DNA of 64,000 nucleotides, taken from Brevibacterium casei CIP 102111 (GTDB lineage Bacteria; Actinomycetota; Actinomycetes; Actinomycetales; Brevibacteriaceae). The stretch lies in the NCBI RefSeq assembly GCF_900169275.1, contig NZ_FXZC01000006.1:124001-188000 (forward strand). Reading direction: 5' to 3'. Positions 42,207-50,340 of the stretch are shown piece after piece. The translations under genes were made by a program, and so were the position numbers. The notes under the pieces were generated by a model. It was not told the DNA's origin. It was given only the letters and a program-made list of their open reading frames with translations, and ran no database searches. Each line of letters opens with the position of its first letter. The first letter of the stretch is position 1.

Positions 42207-42547
42207 GACTCCTCAGCGCCGCGGATCGTGGCGCGCCTCGGACGGTTCTTGCTCGGCTTCGGCGGCGTGGCCGCCCCGGTGGTGCCGGTCTTGCGCCCGC
42301 GCTGCGAGGACGACGCGACGTAGGGCGCGATCAGATCGCTGGGCGTGACGCCGAAGATGTCACAGAGCGCAGCCAAGAACTGCATGTTCAACCGTTCGGG
42401 CTGCCCGACCACGATCCGGTAGACCTGCGTGGAGGTCATCACCACGCCCCGATCGGCCAGCAGCGGCACCAGATCGGTGGTGGACTGCATGCCGTGCTCG
42501 TTCATCACCTTGCGTAGATGCCAGTGGTAGGCGACGGTCTTCGTCAT
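42203..42547 (-). CDS. XRE-type helix-turn-helix protein
   Basis: The 114-residue protein has an HTH_26/XRE-like domain (YHWHLRKVMNEHGMQSTTDL, GVVMTSTQVYRIVVGQPERLNMQFLAALCDIFGVTPSDLI) and a basic tail. It starts 5 bp after the recombinase stop and ends overlapping the next gene. It probably controls or helps the recombinase; the palindromes at the recombinase promoter and element ends are possible targets. Confidence 0.82.
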   Translation of the reverse strand: MTKTVAYHWHLRKVMNEHGMQSTTDLVPLLADRGVVMTSTQVYRIVVGQPERLNMQFLAALCDIFGVTPSDLIAPYVASSSQRGRKTGTTGAATPPKPSKNRPRRATIRGAEES

Positions 42548-42552
42548 GATGG

Positions 42553-43674
42553 TCAGCCTTCCTCGATCGCCGATGGTGGGGTGAACGCCGCGTCCAGGGC
42601 GCGGCGCAGGGTGCGGTTGCGGTAGTCGCCCGAGACGCCGGTGTAGAGGGCGGTGGTCGAGCCCCAGCGGTGCCCGACCTGCTGTTGGACGAACAGTGGG
42701 TCGAAGCCGTCCTCGATCAGATGCGTCACGTACGAGTGCCGCAGACAGTGCGGGTGCAGCACCGGGTCCAGGCCGAGGTCGTCGCGCCACTCGGCGAACC
42801 GGTCGTCGATGTGCTTGAGCCGGATGCGGCCCTGTCGCTCGGTCGGCCACAAGATCGCCTCGTCCGCGATGTCGAACCGGGGACGGACCTCGGTGACGTA
42901 CTCCTCGATCACCGGCCGGGTCCAGTCGAACACTGCCAGTACCGCTCGGCGGCGAGGCGGCGAGCCGCGCATCGCCTTGCCCCAGCGGACGTTGCAGACC
43001 CCGAACCGGCCGAACTCCGGGCCTTGAGGGTTGCGGGTGAAGTCGTGCAGGTCGAGCATCGCCGCCTCGCGGCGGCGCAGCCCGAAGGCGTAGATGATCT
43101 TGAACAGCGTCGCGTCGCGGAACAGCGTCAACCAGCCCTTGCGCCGCGATGAGCGTGCCCGGTCCACCAGGTCGTCGGCGTAGTCGAAGAACGACTGCAA
43201 CTCGGTCCGAGACAGCGGCCGCACCGCCGCACGACCCTCGTGGTCGCTGGCGTGGACGGCGGTGTTCCACTCATGGCACACCTGCACCGGATGGGTGCCG
43301 AACAGCTCCACGCACCGATCCGCCCACCCGTAGCGGTGATCGGTCAGATAGTCGCAGAACATCGCCACCGCGTTCTGATACGCCCTCACCGTCGAGACCG
43401 ACAACGGACGAGCCCCCGAGACCATCGAGGTCGTCCACTCCTCGACATCGGCCGGGGACCACTCCCACGGCGACGTGCCGCAGAAGTCCGCGAACCGCCG
43501 CACCTGCGAGGCCCTGGTCCTGATCGTCTGAGCCCGCAGCATCCGCGAGGTCTGCTGCGCCGACCAACCCGACACCATCTCTTCGAACACCTGCTCCGCG
43601 GGCCGCAGCAGCGTCACGCCGCCGATCGACGGCGACGCCTCCGAGCCAGGCCCCTGGCCATCCGTGAACACCAC
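42553..43674 (-). CDS. Tyrosine recombinase/integrase
   Basis: The 373-residue protein has an N-terminal SAM-like core-binding domain and the catalytic set: Arg in YAFGLRRREAAMLDL, HPHCLRHSYVTHLIEDG (His-x-x-Arg), VGHRWGSTTALYTG with the tyrosine. It starts at a GTG (MVFTDGQGPG) just 10 bp from the 35-bp palindrome at 43684, so its promoter overlaps that site. It is the first gene of the recombinase, HTH and cysteine-rich trio. Confidence 0.92.
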   Translation of the reverse strand: MVFTDGQGPGSEASPSIGGVTLLRPAEQVFEEMVSGWSAQQTSRMLRAQTIRTRASQVRRFADFCGTSPWEWSPADVEEWTTSMVSGARPLSVSTVRAYQNAVAMFCDYLTDHRYGWADRCVELFGTHPVQVCHEWNTAVHASDHEGRAAVRPLSRTELQSFFDYADDLVDRARSSRRKGWLTLFRDATLFKIIYAFGLRRREAAMLDLHDFTRNPQGPEFGRFGVCNVRWGKAMRGSPPRRRAVLAVFDWTRPVIEEYVTEVRPRFDIADEAILWPTERQGRIRLKHIDDRFAEWRDDLGLDPVLHPHCLRHSYVTHLIEDGFDPLFVQQQVGHRWGSTTALYTGVSGDYRNRTLRRALDAAFTPPSAIEEG

Positions 43675-43683
43675 ACCACGACC

Positions 43684-43718
43684 TTACATTAAATGTACGA
43701 ATCATGCATCAAATGTAA
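43684..43718. repeat. Interrupted palindrome at the recombinase promoter
   Basis: A 35-bp site with left arm TTACATTAAATGTA, centre CGAATCA and right arm TGCATCAAATGTAA. It is related to the element-end copies but has the most symmetric outer ends (TTACAT and ATGTAA). It lies upstream of the recombinase start and may serve as operator, recombination site or both. Confidence 0.55.
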
Positions 43719-43804
43719 GATCAAGCGCGAAAGCCCTGGTCAGATAGGGGTGCAGCGGTTAGGTTGGAGACACTCGCGATCCCGCAGATCAGCGTGAATC
43801 CGGC

Positions 43805-43839
43805 TTACATCTAACGTAAGAATCATACATTAGATGCAA
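43805..43839. repeat. Recombinase-type interrupted palindrome, right copy
   Basis: Left arm TTACATCTAACGTA, centre AGAATCA, right arm TACATTAGATGCAA. It lies 10 bp after the stop codon of the VirB1-like gene and matches the left copy at 28 or more of 35 positions. Confidence 0.55.
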
Positions 43840-43848
43840 CTTCGGACA

Positions 43849-45486
43849 TTACTCGACGGCCGAGAGATGGACATGGTCGTAGTGACCGCCAGTAATCGAC
43901 TCTGCGTCGTGCATGCCGCCGCCGTCGTAGTCGCGCCATCCTTCGTCGGCGCGACCAGCGGACCAGATTTGTCCCTGCCAGATCAGGTAGTCGATCCCGA
44001 GAATGTCGGCGTGTTCTTGGAGCCAGTTGGTCACGGCCCAGCCGAGTTCGAGCGCGTCGCCGGTGGCGGCTTCGCCGATGGCGTTGCCGAAGGTCCCATC
44101 ACAGGCCCGACCGAGGGGGTGATCGGATGCTTGCCCGGGCCGGGGTGAGTAGCAGACCCAGTGCGAGTCCGGGAAGGCTGTTTGGACTTGGTCGAGGATG
44201 TGAGCAGTCCGTGCGGTGATCTGCCCATTGCTGGTGGGGTCGTCCACCAGGGCGTCGGGGTCATCGCCGGTGAACGGTTCGGGAGCGTCTGCCTCGCCGT
44301 ACTTGGGCGTGCAGCCGGGCCCTGGTGGGGTGGTCTGGTCACCGCCAGTGATGCCCTCGGCATCCTGGTCGAGCAGCCATTGCTCGGCGTCGACGGTCTC
44401 AGCGTCCTGTCCGCCGGGGCGGATCTCCAGATGCAGGTGCGGGCCGGTGGAGCGGCCGGAGGAGCCAACATCGCCGATGTGCTGACCGGCGCGCACCGTC
44501 TGCCCGTCGGTGACGTGGATACCTGTCTCCCACATGTGCACGTACGTGCTCGTCACTACCTGCCCGGCCACGGTGTGTTCCAGGACGATGACCCCGCCGC
44601 GGGCCTCGGTGTAGGAGGCCGAGACCACCCGCCCATCGGCCAACGCGAACAACGCCGTGCCGTCGGGGGCGGCCCAGTCCGTACCAGCGTGGAAGGACCG
44701 CTCACCGGTGAAGGGGTCGGAGCGCCAGCCCCAGTCGGAGGTCTTGACCCAGGTGCCCTCTGGCAGCGGGAAGACGACCCGGTTGGTCTCCGGCACCGAG
44801 CTGTCGTCATCGCCTGTTCCGGTGGGTGGTGTGCCGGTGAGGGTGGTCAGGATGGTCTCGGCGACCGGTCGATAGTTCTGATACCGGTCGGGGTGCGCGG
44901 AGCGTTCGACGGCCTGGGCGGCCTCGCCGGGGTCCATGTCCCGCCAACCGTCGATGTCCAGCAGGCCCGGTGGATCGGGGTGGTTAGGGCCCTCTGGTCC
45001 GCCGTAGAAAGCGCGGGCCTGGTAGTCGGGACGCATGAGTTGAGAGACGGTGCCCCAGCCCATCTCTGGGCGCATCTGAAACAACCCGAGGGAGTCGTGG
45101 TCGGAGCCGTCACCGTCGTTGGGCCACAGGATCGAGTCCGGGTAGGCGGTGCTGTTGGCCAGTTGCCGCAGACCCGATTCGGTGAGCGCGGCCATCAGCG
45201 CGATCAGCACGCCTCGGTCATCGATCCCCTCGGTCTCGGAGCCGATCTCGATGATGGTGGCCGCGTGCTCCAACTGGAACCGCACCAACGTGATCGTCTC
45301 GCCGTTACGCGTAGTAGCCGTCAACGAGTCCGGGACCTCCTCGACATCCAGCTCGGCGTCCCCGGGCGCGCAGACGGTGGCTTCAGCGCGGGAGGCCGGA
45401 TTCAACAACACCCCGACCGAAAGGAACACCACCGAGGGGCCGAGCATCACGGCAGCGGCGAGGAGAACGAGCAATGCCTTCTTCAC
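43849..45486 (-). CDS. VirB1-like peptidoglycan hydrolase with lytic and M23 peptidase domains
   Basis: The 545-residue protein has an N-terminal membrane anchor (KKALLVLLAAAVMLGPSVVFLSVGVLL), a lysozyme-like domain near 90-170 (LIALMAALTESGLRQLANST, DSLGLFQMRPEMGWG), an M23 endopeptidase domain near 250-360 (FHAGTDWAAPDGTALFALADG, TGPHLHLEIRPG) and a C-terminal domain (ASDHPLGRACDG, GHYDHVHLS) like that found at the end of actinobacterial conjugation hydrolases. It would open the cell wall for the transfer channel. It reopens the backbone after the cargo. Confidence 0.88.
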   Translation of the reverse strand: MKKALLVLLAAAVMLGPSVVFLSVGVLLNPASRAEATVCAPGDAELDVEEVPDSLTATTRNGETITLVRFQLEHAATIIEIGSETEGIDDRGVLIALMAALTESGLRQLANSTAYPDSILWPNDGDGSDHDSLGLFQMRPEMGWGTVSQLMRPDYQARAFYGGPEGPNHPDPPGLLDIDGWRDMDPGEAAQAVERSAHPDRYQNYRPVAETILTTLTGTPPTGTGDDDSSVPETNRVVFPLPEGTWVKTSDWGWRSDPFTGERSFHAGTDWAAPDGTALFALADGRVVSASYTEARGGVIVLEHTVAGQVVTSTYVHMWETGIHVTDGQTVRAGQHIGDVGSSGRSTGPHLHLEIRPGGQDAETVDAEQWLLDQDAEGITGGDQTTPPGPGCTPKYGEADAPEPFTGDDPDALVDDPTSNGQITARTAHILDQVQTAFPDSHWVCYSPRPGQASDHPLGRACDGTFGNAIGEAATGDALELGWAVTNWLQEHADILGIDYLIWQGQIWSAGRADEGWRDYDGGGMHDAESITGGHYDHVHLSAVE

Positions 45487-45503
45487 CAGTCACACCCCCG
45501 GCC

Positions 45504-46187
45504 TCACGTGAGGGGGTTGTCGAGCTGGGACAACCGCAGGAGATGACAGGTCTGCTCTGGTGGGCAGGCGATGAACACGGTGAACGCCACCGGGTGCACG
45601 CTGGTGACCTGTTCGTCGTTCCAGAGCCCGTTTCGGTGGCGCGTGCCCTCGATGGTGTACGCCACCGCACCTTCGGGGAGCTGGTCCGGCTGTGCTTGTT
45701 CCAGCGCGGTGTCCCACGCCTCAGGGACATAGATGTTCTCGATGGTCAGGTGCTGTGCGGTGGCGTACTGACGCAACTCGATCCACGCCTGCCGATTCGG
45801 GAGGTAGGCGGCGACATCGGAGGCCAGCCCTGCCTGCTCTTGGCCGGTGGGGTCGCCGACATCGAGGATCACGCTGGTGTAGTCGAGTGGCATGAACCCT
45901 GAGCCGGTGTCCCATTTGAACAGCGCGGTGGCGACGTTGCGGGCGAAGGTCTCCGGATCGGCCGAGGCGCGCACGACTGGAAGTCGCGGTGGCGTGGCCG
46001 GTACCGGGTCGCCTGGCGCGGTCACCACCGGATCGGACGGCCCGTCGTCGTCCTGGCTCTGGTCGGGTGGTCCGGTGATCAGACCATAGATGCCGATGCC
46101 GATCAGGATCAGCAGGATCAACGCGCCAGCACCGGCAGCGATCAGGCGGCGGCGAGTGCGGGGCTCAGAAAGATCGGGAGTCTTCAT
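45504..46187 (-). CDS. VirB8-like conjugal transfer membrane protein
   Basis: From MKTPDLSEPRTRRRL the 227-residue protein has a single membrane helix (LIAAGAGALILLILIGIGIYGLI), a proline and aspartate-rich spacer and an outer domain with FARNVATALFKWDTGSGFMPLDYTSVILD and an extracellular cysteine pair (FIACPPEQTCHLLRL). The one-helix-plus-domain form and place beside VirB1 fit a VirB8/TcpC-type protein. An upstream ATG at 46211 is possible; CAGGTGCAC (46194-46202) lies between the two starts. Confidence 0.75.
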   Translation of the reverse strand: MKTPDLSEPRTRRRLIAAGAGALILLILIGIGIYGLITGPPDQSQDDDGPSDPVVTAPGDPVPATPPRLPVVRASADPETFARNVATALFKWDTGSGFMPLDYTSVILDVGDPTGQEQAGLASDVAAYLPNRQAWIELRQYATAQHLTIENIYVPEAWDTALEQAQPDQLPEGAVAYTIEGTRHRNGLWNDEQVTSVHPVAFTVFIACPPEQTCHLLRLSQLDNPLT

Positions 46188-46239
46188 ACCCACCAGGTGC
46201 ACCATCGCCACCTGAGCAAGCGCGGGATAATAGAGGTGG

Positions 46240-47256
46240 CTAGAGGGCGCGCAGGTGCGGACGTGCCAGGTCGGGCTCGCCGTCGTCGGTGAGTTCTTCG
46301 CAGGCGGCGCGCAGTTCCTCGGCGAACTTACTGGTGCCCTCGGCTGTGGTCAGGAACGAGGCGATCTGCTCATCGGTCAGTTCCGCGGCGAGGTGTTCGA
46401 CGTCGTAATGGGTCCACCAGTCAACGAGTTCTCCCCAGGTGAGCACGAACGCCCGCACCGGATACCGGGCAGGCTCACCGTCGTCATCGGTCACCTGCCT
46501 CGGGCGCGGCGTGCGCTTGGCAGTCTTCATCTGCTTGGCGCGGGCCAGAGCGTCAGTAGCGAGCCGGTGCAGGTCAGCCTCCCGGTCGTCCCTGGCGGTC
46601 TCGGCCGCGTCGCGGATCGCCTCAAAGATCGGATGCACGGCCGCACCGCCGTCGATTCGCTCCAGCTCCGTGCTCACCTGCGCGCGTAGTTCGGCGGGTT
46701 GGGCGGGGTCCTCGGCGATCTTCTGGAGGTAGCCGATCTTCTCCAAGGTCGTATGCGAGGCACCGCCAGGGATCATCGCTGCCGCCTGCTCGCGTGTCCT
46801 GCCAGTCGGTCCAAGCGACGGGGGTGCAAATTTTGCACGCCCGTCAGCACCAGGCTGGTTATCGGAACTGAACCGGGTCGCCTGCTCACGGCGGGCGGCG
46901 TCCTCGGCCATCAGCGCCTTCAGCTCTCGGTACAAGCCGGCGGCCTCGGTCTGGGTCAGCGGCTTGTGCAGCGCGTTGTCGTCCTGCTCAGCCAGGAGAT
47001 GTCCGAGGCGGTCAGAGACGCCGGAGCGGACCCAGACGTTGACCTTGCGCCAGCTGAGCTTCTTGATCGCGGCCAACCTCCTGGCCCCGCACACCAGCAC
47101 TCCTTCAGGGGTGATCGTGATCGGCTGCAACAGCCCTTCGCGGTCGATCGAGGCGGCCAGTTCGTCGATATCACCCAGCTCGGTGCGGTGCCGGCGCCCG
47201 ACGTGGATGGACTCAACGGTGCGTTCCAGCTCGATGTAGCCCGCCGGCGCGCTCAC
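46240..47256 (-). CDS. ParB/Srx-domain partition-like protein
   Basis: The 338-residue protein has the ParB N-terminal domain: VESIHVGRRHRTELGDIDELAASIDREGLLQPITITPEGVLVCGARRLAAIKKLSWRKVNVWVR, with the GxRR CTPase motif in modified form (CGARRLAA), followed by an HTH region and a C-terminal part. It may stabilise the element or regulate it. No ParA was found in the window. It overlaps the upstream gene by 4 bp. Confidence 0.87.
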   Translation of the reverse strand: MSAPAGYIELERTVESIHVGRRHRTELGDIDELAASIDREGLLQPITITPEGVLVCGARRLAAIKKLSWRKVNVWVRSGVSDRLGHLLAEQDDNALHKPLTQTEAAGLYRELKALMAEDAARREQATRFSSDNQPGADGRAKFAPPSLGPTGRTREQAAAMIPGGASHTTLEKIGYLQKIAEDPAQPAELRAQVSTELERIDGGAAVHPIFEAIRDAAETARDDREADLHRLATDALARAKQMKTAKRTPRPRQVTDDDGEPARYPVRAFVLTWGELVDWWTHYDVEHLAAELTDEQIASFLTTAEGTSKFAEELRAACEELTDDGEPDLARPHLRAL

Positions 47257-48182
47257 GACTCCTCACCCCCGCGAGTGTTGCGGTTGCCGGGTGCGGCCAG
47301 CGAGATGGTCAGAATGAGGTCGTCATCGCGCAGCAGCACCGGCAGGGTTTCGCCGATCAGCAGCCGCAGCAGCACACCCCGGCCGGCGCTCGTGGTGGCG
47401 TAGGCCGGGTGCGGGTTGCCCAGCAGTGCACGTAGCAGCGTGGTCCAGGAGCGGCGTGGGATGTCGAGCAGGGCGCGGGCGTGCTTGTCGCGGCGCAGGC
47501 TCTCGTAGGCGGTCTGGCGGGTGCCGGTCTTGGTCAGCGCCACGCAGACATGCTCCACCCCGGCCCTCGCAGTGGCGGGGTCCCAGCCCAGCAGCGTGAA
47601 CAGCGCGATGGCGTCCTCGGCCGCCGACCCGGCAGACATGCACGCCTGGTCCGACCCGCGCCCACCACCGTCGGAGCCCGCAACGGCAGCGTCCGTCTCT
47701 GCGTCCGTGTTGTCGTCGTGGCTGTGGGGGTCGGTGATGTGGAAGGCCGGGTGGTAATCGGTCAGGGGGTTCTCGCGGTCGGAGAACCGCTCCGGGTCGT
47801 GGAACGCCGAGACATGTGGGCGGCGGGCCTGGTGGACCGAGCAGAGCAGGCCTTGGGCGCGCTCTTCGAAGATGCAGGTGATCCGTACAGCATGAGTGAT
47901 CACCGCCCACGGGTCATGCGCCTCACGGGCGGCGCGAGTGCGCATCACATCGAACGCGGCCGATGCGGCCTCCCACGGGTCCAACCCGTGCTTGCGCGCG
48001 AGTGGTTCGTACTTCTCGGCTGCGTAGGCCATCAGCTCCGCAGCAGCCGGGTTGCGGGTCCACGCTCCCGGTCCGGCGTCGTGGAGCAGGACCAGCAGGG
48101 CGCGAAGTCCCTTGCTGGTGGTGAAGTCCTTTCCGCTCTCGCCGTCAGGAGCGTGTGGGGTGGTGTGAGTTGTAGTGGTCAT
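47253..48182 (-). CDS. Hypothetical ICE protein upstream of parB
   Basis: From MTTTTHTTPHAPDGESGKDF the 309-residue soluble protein has a helical N-terminal region (AELMAYAAEKYEPLARKHGLDPWEAASAAFDVMRTRAAREA), a central disordered acidic part (DDNTDAETDAAVAGSDGGG) and a C-terminal helical part (LFTLLGWDPATARAGVEHVCVALT, ARALLDIPRRSWTTLLRALLG). No known domain recognised; the C-terminal part could bind DNA. It is coupled to parB. The longer frame from 48263 is ignored because GGAGG precedes the ATG at 48182. Confidence 0.65.
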   Translation of the reverse strand: MTTTTHTTPHAPDGESGKDFTTSKGLRALLVLLHDAGPGAWTRNPAAAELMAYAAEKYEPLARKHGLDPWEAASAAFDVMRTRAAREAHDPWAVITHAVRITCIFEERAQGLLCSVHQARRPHVSAFHDPERFSDRENPLTDYHPAFHITDPHSHDDNTDAETDAAVAGSDGGGRGSDQACMSAGSAAEDAIALFTLLGWDPATARAGVEHVCVALTKTGTRQTAYESLRRDKHARALLDIPRRSWTTLLRALLGNPHPAYATTSAGRGVLLRLLIGETLPVLLRDDDLILTISLAAPGNRNTRGGEES

Positions 48183-48269
48183 GGTTGAGGCACCTCCTGG
48201 CAGACAGGTGCGCGTGCGTGCCCCAGCAGCCGTCTGCGGCGACTTCGTGCTGGGGCTACGCATCCCAGG

Positions 48270-48731
48270 TCACCCCAGACCGATCCCTGAACGGCTCACC
48301 CACGAGCCCGGTCGACTCCCACGGCCGAACTCCGAGACATCCGGGAGCCGGCGCGCCCGCTCACTCACCGCTCGCCCGGCTATGCCAATACCTCGGCTGG
48401 TCGCCCGCGTGGCCTGCCCGGAAAGCCTCCGGGTGCGGCGGGCGAGTTCAACCTCGAACTCGATGCCCCGACCCGCGAGGGTCGCCGACTGGCGGACCAT
48501 GAGGTCGGTGGGACGCACCCAGTCCACGCCCGGTGCTCTGCGAGCCATGTGCTGAGTCGTCGTCCTGCTCTTGTCACCGGGGGCGACCCTCGCAGCACGC
48601 ACCGCATCCGGTGTCTGCGTCTTCTCCATAGGGTCCGGGGTGGTGCGCTCGTTCTTCGGCTCGGCACCCAGCCGCCGCTGCTCGCGCTGGTGCCGAGCCT
48701 GGTCCATGTTGGTGTTCGTGTTTGTGGTCAT
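48270..48731 (-). CDS. Small basic hypothetical protein
   Basis: The 153-residue protein MTTNTNTNMDQARHQREQRR is strongly basic and probably mostly disordered, with RAPGVDWVRPTDLMVRQSATLAGRG as the only ordered-looking part. It overlaps the DUF2637 stop by 4 bp, which is the main evidence that it is real. Function unknown. Confidence 0.5.
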   Translation of the reverse strand: MTTNTNTNMDQARHQREQRRLGAEPKNERTTPDPMEKTQTPDAVRAARVAPGDKSRTTTQHMARRAPGVDWVRPTDLMVRQSATLAGRGIEFEVELARRTRRLSGQATRATSRGIGIAGRAVSERARRLPDVSEFGRGSRPGSWVSRSGIGLG

Positions 48732-49429
48732 GGGTTCTTCGCCTCCTCGACGGTTGTGTTGTTGGCAAGGTGTGCGGCCGTGAACCAGCGGCCCACCGTG
48801 GAGGGATGCACGCGGAGATGGCGCGCGATGCGCTTGTTCGACCAGCCCTGCCCGCGCAGCTCGGCAGCGATCTCACGCCGATCCGGCTCAACCGGCTCCA
48901 AAGTTGCCAGCTCACGGGCCACGGTCGGGGGCTCGGGCTCATCCTCGTGCTGGCCGCGTGGCTTGCCCTTGTTCCCGGCGAGCGATTGAGGCTCGTCGGC
49001 TTCTGAGAGTGGTCGGGTGAGGATGACGGTCAGGTGGGTGATCGCCAGCAGCACCAGCGGGGGCACCGCCGCCACACTGGCGGCCAACACGCCGGGTACG
49101 TCGGCATCTGCTGCTACCACCGCGTGCAGGGCGTTGGCGGTGACTGACACAATCGCGCCTGCCGCCAGCAGCGCCCACGGATACCAAGCTGACTTCTGGC
49201 CCGCGAGGGCCACGACGGAGACGGTGGCCACGACGATGATGCCGTCCACGATCAGCGGCCACGCCCACGCCTGACCCTCCTCGATACCCGAACGACGGGC
49301 CAGATCAGCCAGCGCCGTAAAGCTCAGCCAGAACGCACCGAGCGCGATCAACACAGTCCCGGCCACCGCGGTGATCACAGCGAGGCGCCCACCGCGACGC
49401 CGCACCACCCGAGTGCTTGTCACCGTCAT
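48728..49429 (-). CDS. DUF2637 membrane protein with C-terminal HTH
   Basis: The 233-residue protein has four membrane segments in residues about 16-140 (VITAVAGTVLIALGAFWLSF, AWPLIVDGIIVVATVSVVAL and two more), the DUF2637 region, and a C-terminal HTH (IAAELRGQGWSNKRIARHLRVHPSTVGRWF). DUF2637 proteins (Spd-like) are frequent in actinobacterial conjugative elements and have been tied to spread between cells. It overlaps both neighbours by 4 bp. Confidence 0.85.
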   Translation of the reverse strand: MTVTSTRVVRRRGGRLAVITAVAGTVLIALGAFWLSFTALADLARRSGIEEGQAWAWPLIVDGIIVVATVSVVALAGQKSAWYPWALLAAGAIVSVTANALHAVVAADADVPGVLAASVAAVPPLVLLAITHLTVILTRPLSEADEPQSLAGNKGKPRGQHEDEPEPPTVARELATLEPVEPDRREIAAELRGQGWSNKRIARHLRVHPSTVGRWFTAAHLANNTTVEEAKNP

Positions 49430-50340
49430 GACAGCACCCGCCCCGCTGCATGCTCTGGCACACGACGCGGCTCCTCAGATGGATGTCCGGCGGAGGACCG
49501 CGGTGCTGGTTGGGTGATGCGGTAGGCCGAACGGATCGTCGCCGACACCTCCCGCATAGTGAGCCCTGCGTGCTCGGCCGCCGGGCCGAGGGCGGCGTAG
49601 GCGTAGGCGGGCGGGGTGTTGTTCTCGGCCAGGCGGCACGCCGCCCAGAACAAGCCACTATTCCGCTCACCCTCAGGTCGTCCAGCGACCCAGGCGGCCA
49701 GTCGTTCGGCACTGATGTCCATCTGCTGCCCGGCGGGTCTCGGTGCCGGTGAGGGGTGAGGGTCGAGGAAGTCCCGTAACCGCACCGAAACCAACCCCGC
49801 GGCCCGGCCGGTGTGCATCCGGCGTACTCGATAGGAGACGCAGCCTCGCTCTCCACTGTTGATGGTGGAGGGTGGGGTGATGATGTAGCCGCCCTCGCCA
49901 CGGAAGTCGACCCCGGCTCGGGCTGCCTGCCAGGAGCGCTGCTCAGTTCCCGGTGTGGCTGGGTAGTAGGCGTGCATCCCACCCGAGGGTGTTGACACCA
50001 GGAGCTGCCAGCCGTCCACCAGGCTTGCCTCCTGCGCGCGTCGGAACGCGTCGAATCCGTTGACCGGGCCGTGGACATCGATATCCACCACCACGACCCC
50101 AGACGCCGCGCCGGTAGGAACGGCGATGTTCGCCTCCGGATGCTGACGCCACCACGCCGCGATCTGGTCGAGGTCGGTAGTGGCGTCATGGAAACCGTGC
50201 TCAGTCAACGGGCGCTTGCCGCCCGGCACGCACGGGAACACCGGCACCCCCGCATCGGCGAACTGTCGCGCCGCCACCGACAGAGGCCGCGCATCCGAGA
50301 CCTGGGCCAGGACACCGGTCAGGACATCCGGGGCGACCAT
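49426..50340 (-). CDS. Bifunctional DNA primase/polymerase (Prim-Pol)
   Basis: The 304-residue protein has the Prim-Pol domain: FADAGVPVFPCVPGGKRPLTEHGFHDATTD, VVVDIDVHG (two metal-binding aspartates), STPSGGMHAYYP and GVDFRGEGGYIITPPS. A C-terminal helical part follows. It lacks a helicase domain. It would prime replication or second-strand synthesis after transfer. It overlaps the ardC-like and DUF2637 genes. Confidence 0.9.
   Translation of the reverse strand: MVAPDVLTGVLAQVSDARPLSVAARQFADAGVPVFPCVPGGKRPLTEHGFHDATTDLDQIAAWWRQHPEANIAVPTGAASGVVVVDIDVHGPVNGFDAFRRAQEASLVDGWQLLVSTPSGGMHAYYPATPGTEQRSWQAARAGVDFRGEGGYIITPPSTINSGERGCVSYRVRRMHTGRAAGLVSVRLRDFLDPHPSPAPRPAGQQMDISAERLAAWVAGRPEGERNSGLFWAACRLAENNTPPAYAYAALGPAAEHAGLTMREVSATIRSAYRITQPAPRSSAGHPSEEPRRVPEHAAGRVLS

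Larger units (their letters stand above)
37842..43850. mobile_element. Tyrosine-recombinase element of about 6 kb with HEPN-like cargo
   Basis: The element contains a tyrosine recombinase, an HTH protein and a cysteine-rich integrase-like protein in one minus-strand series, plus a 607-residue cargo gene. Both edges carry a near-identical direct repeat of about 60 bp: 37842-37902 and 43792-43852, with roughly eight differences, identical over CTAACGTAAGAATC. The right repeat ends at the stop codon of the VirB1-like backbone gene, so the element sits directly behind a conjugation gene. Boundaries are inferred from the repeats. Confidence 0.6.

Noticed and set aside
37855..43839. The three 35-bp palindromes as a CRISPR-like or tandem repeat array
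   Set aside because: They are kilobases apart, imperfect, and tied to a tyrosine recombinase; there are no regularly spaced repeats anywhere in the window.
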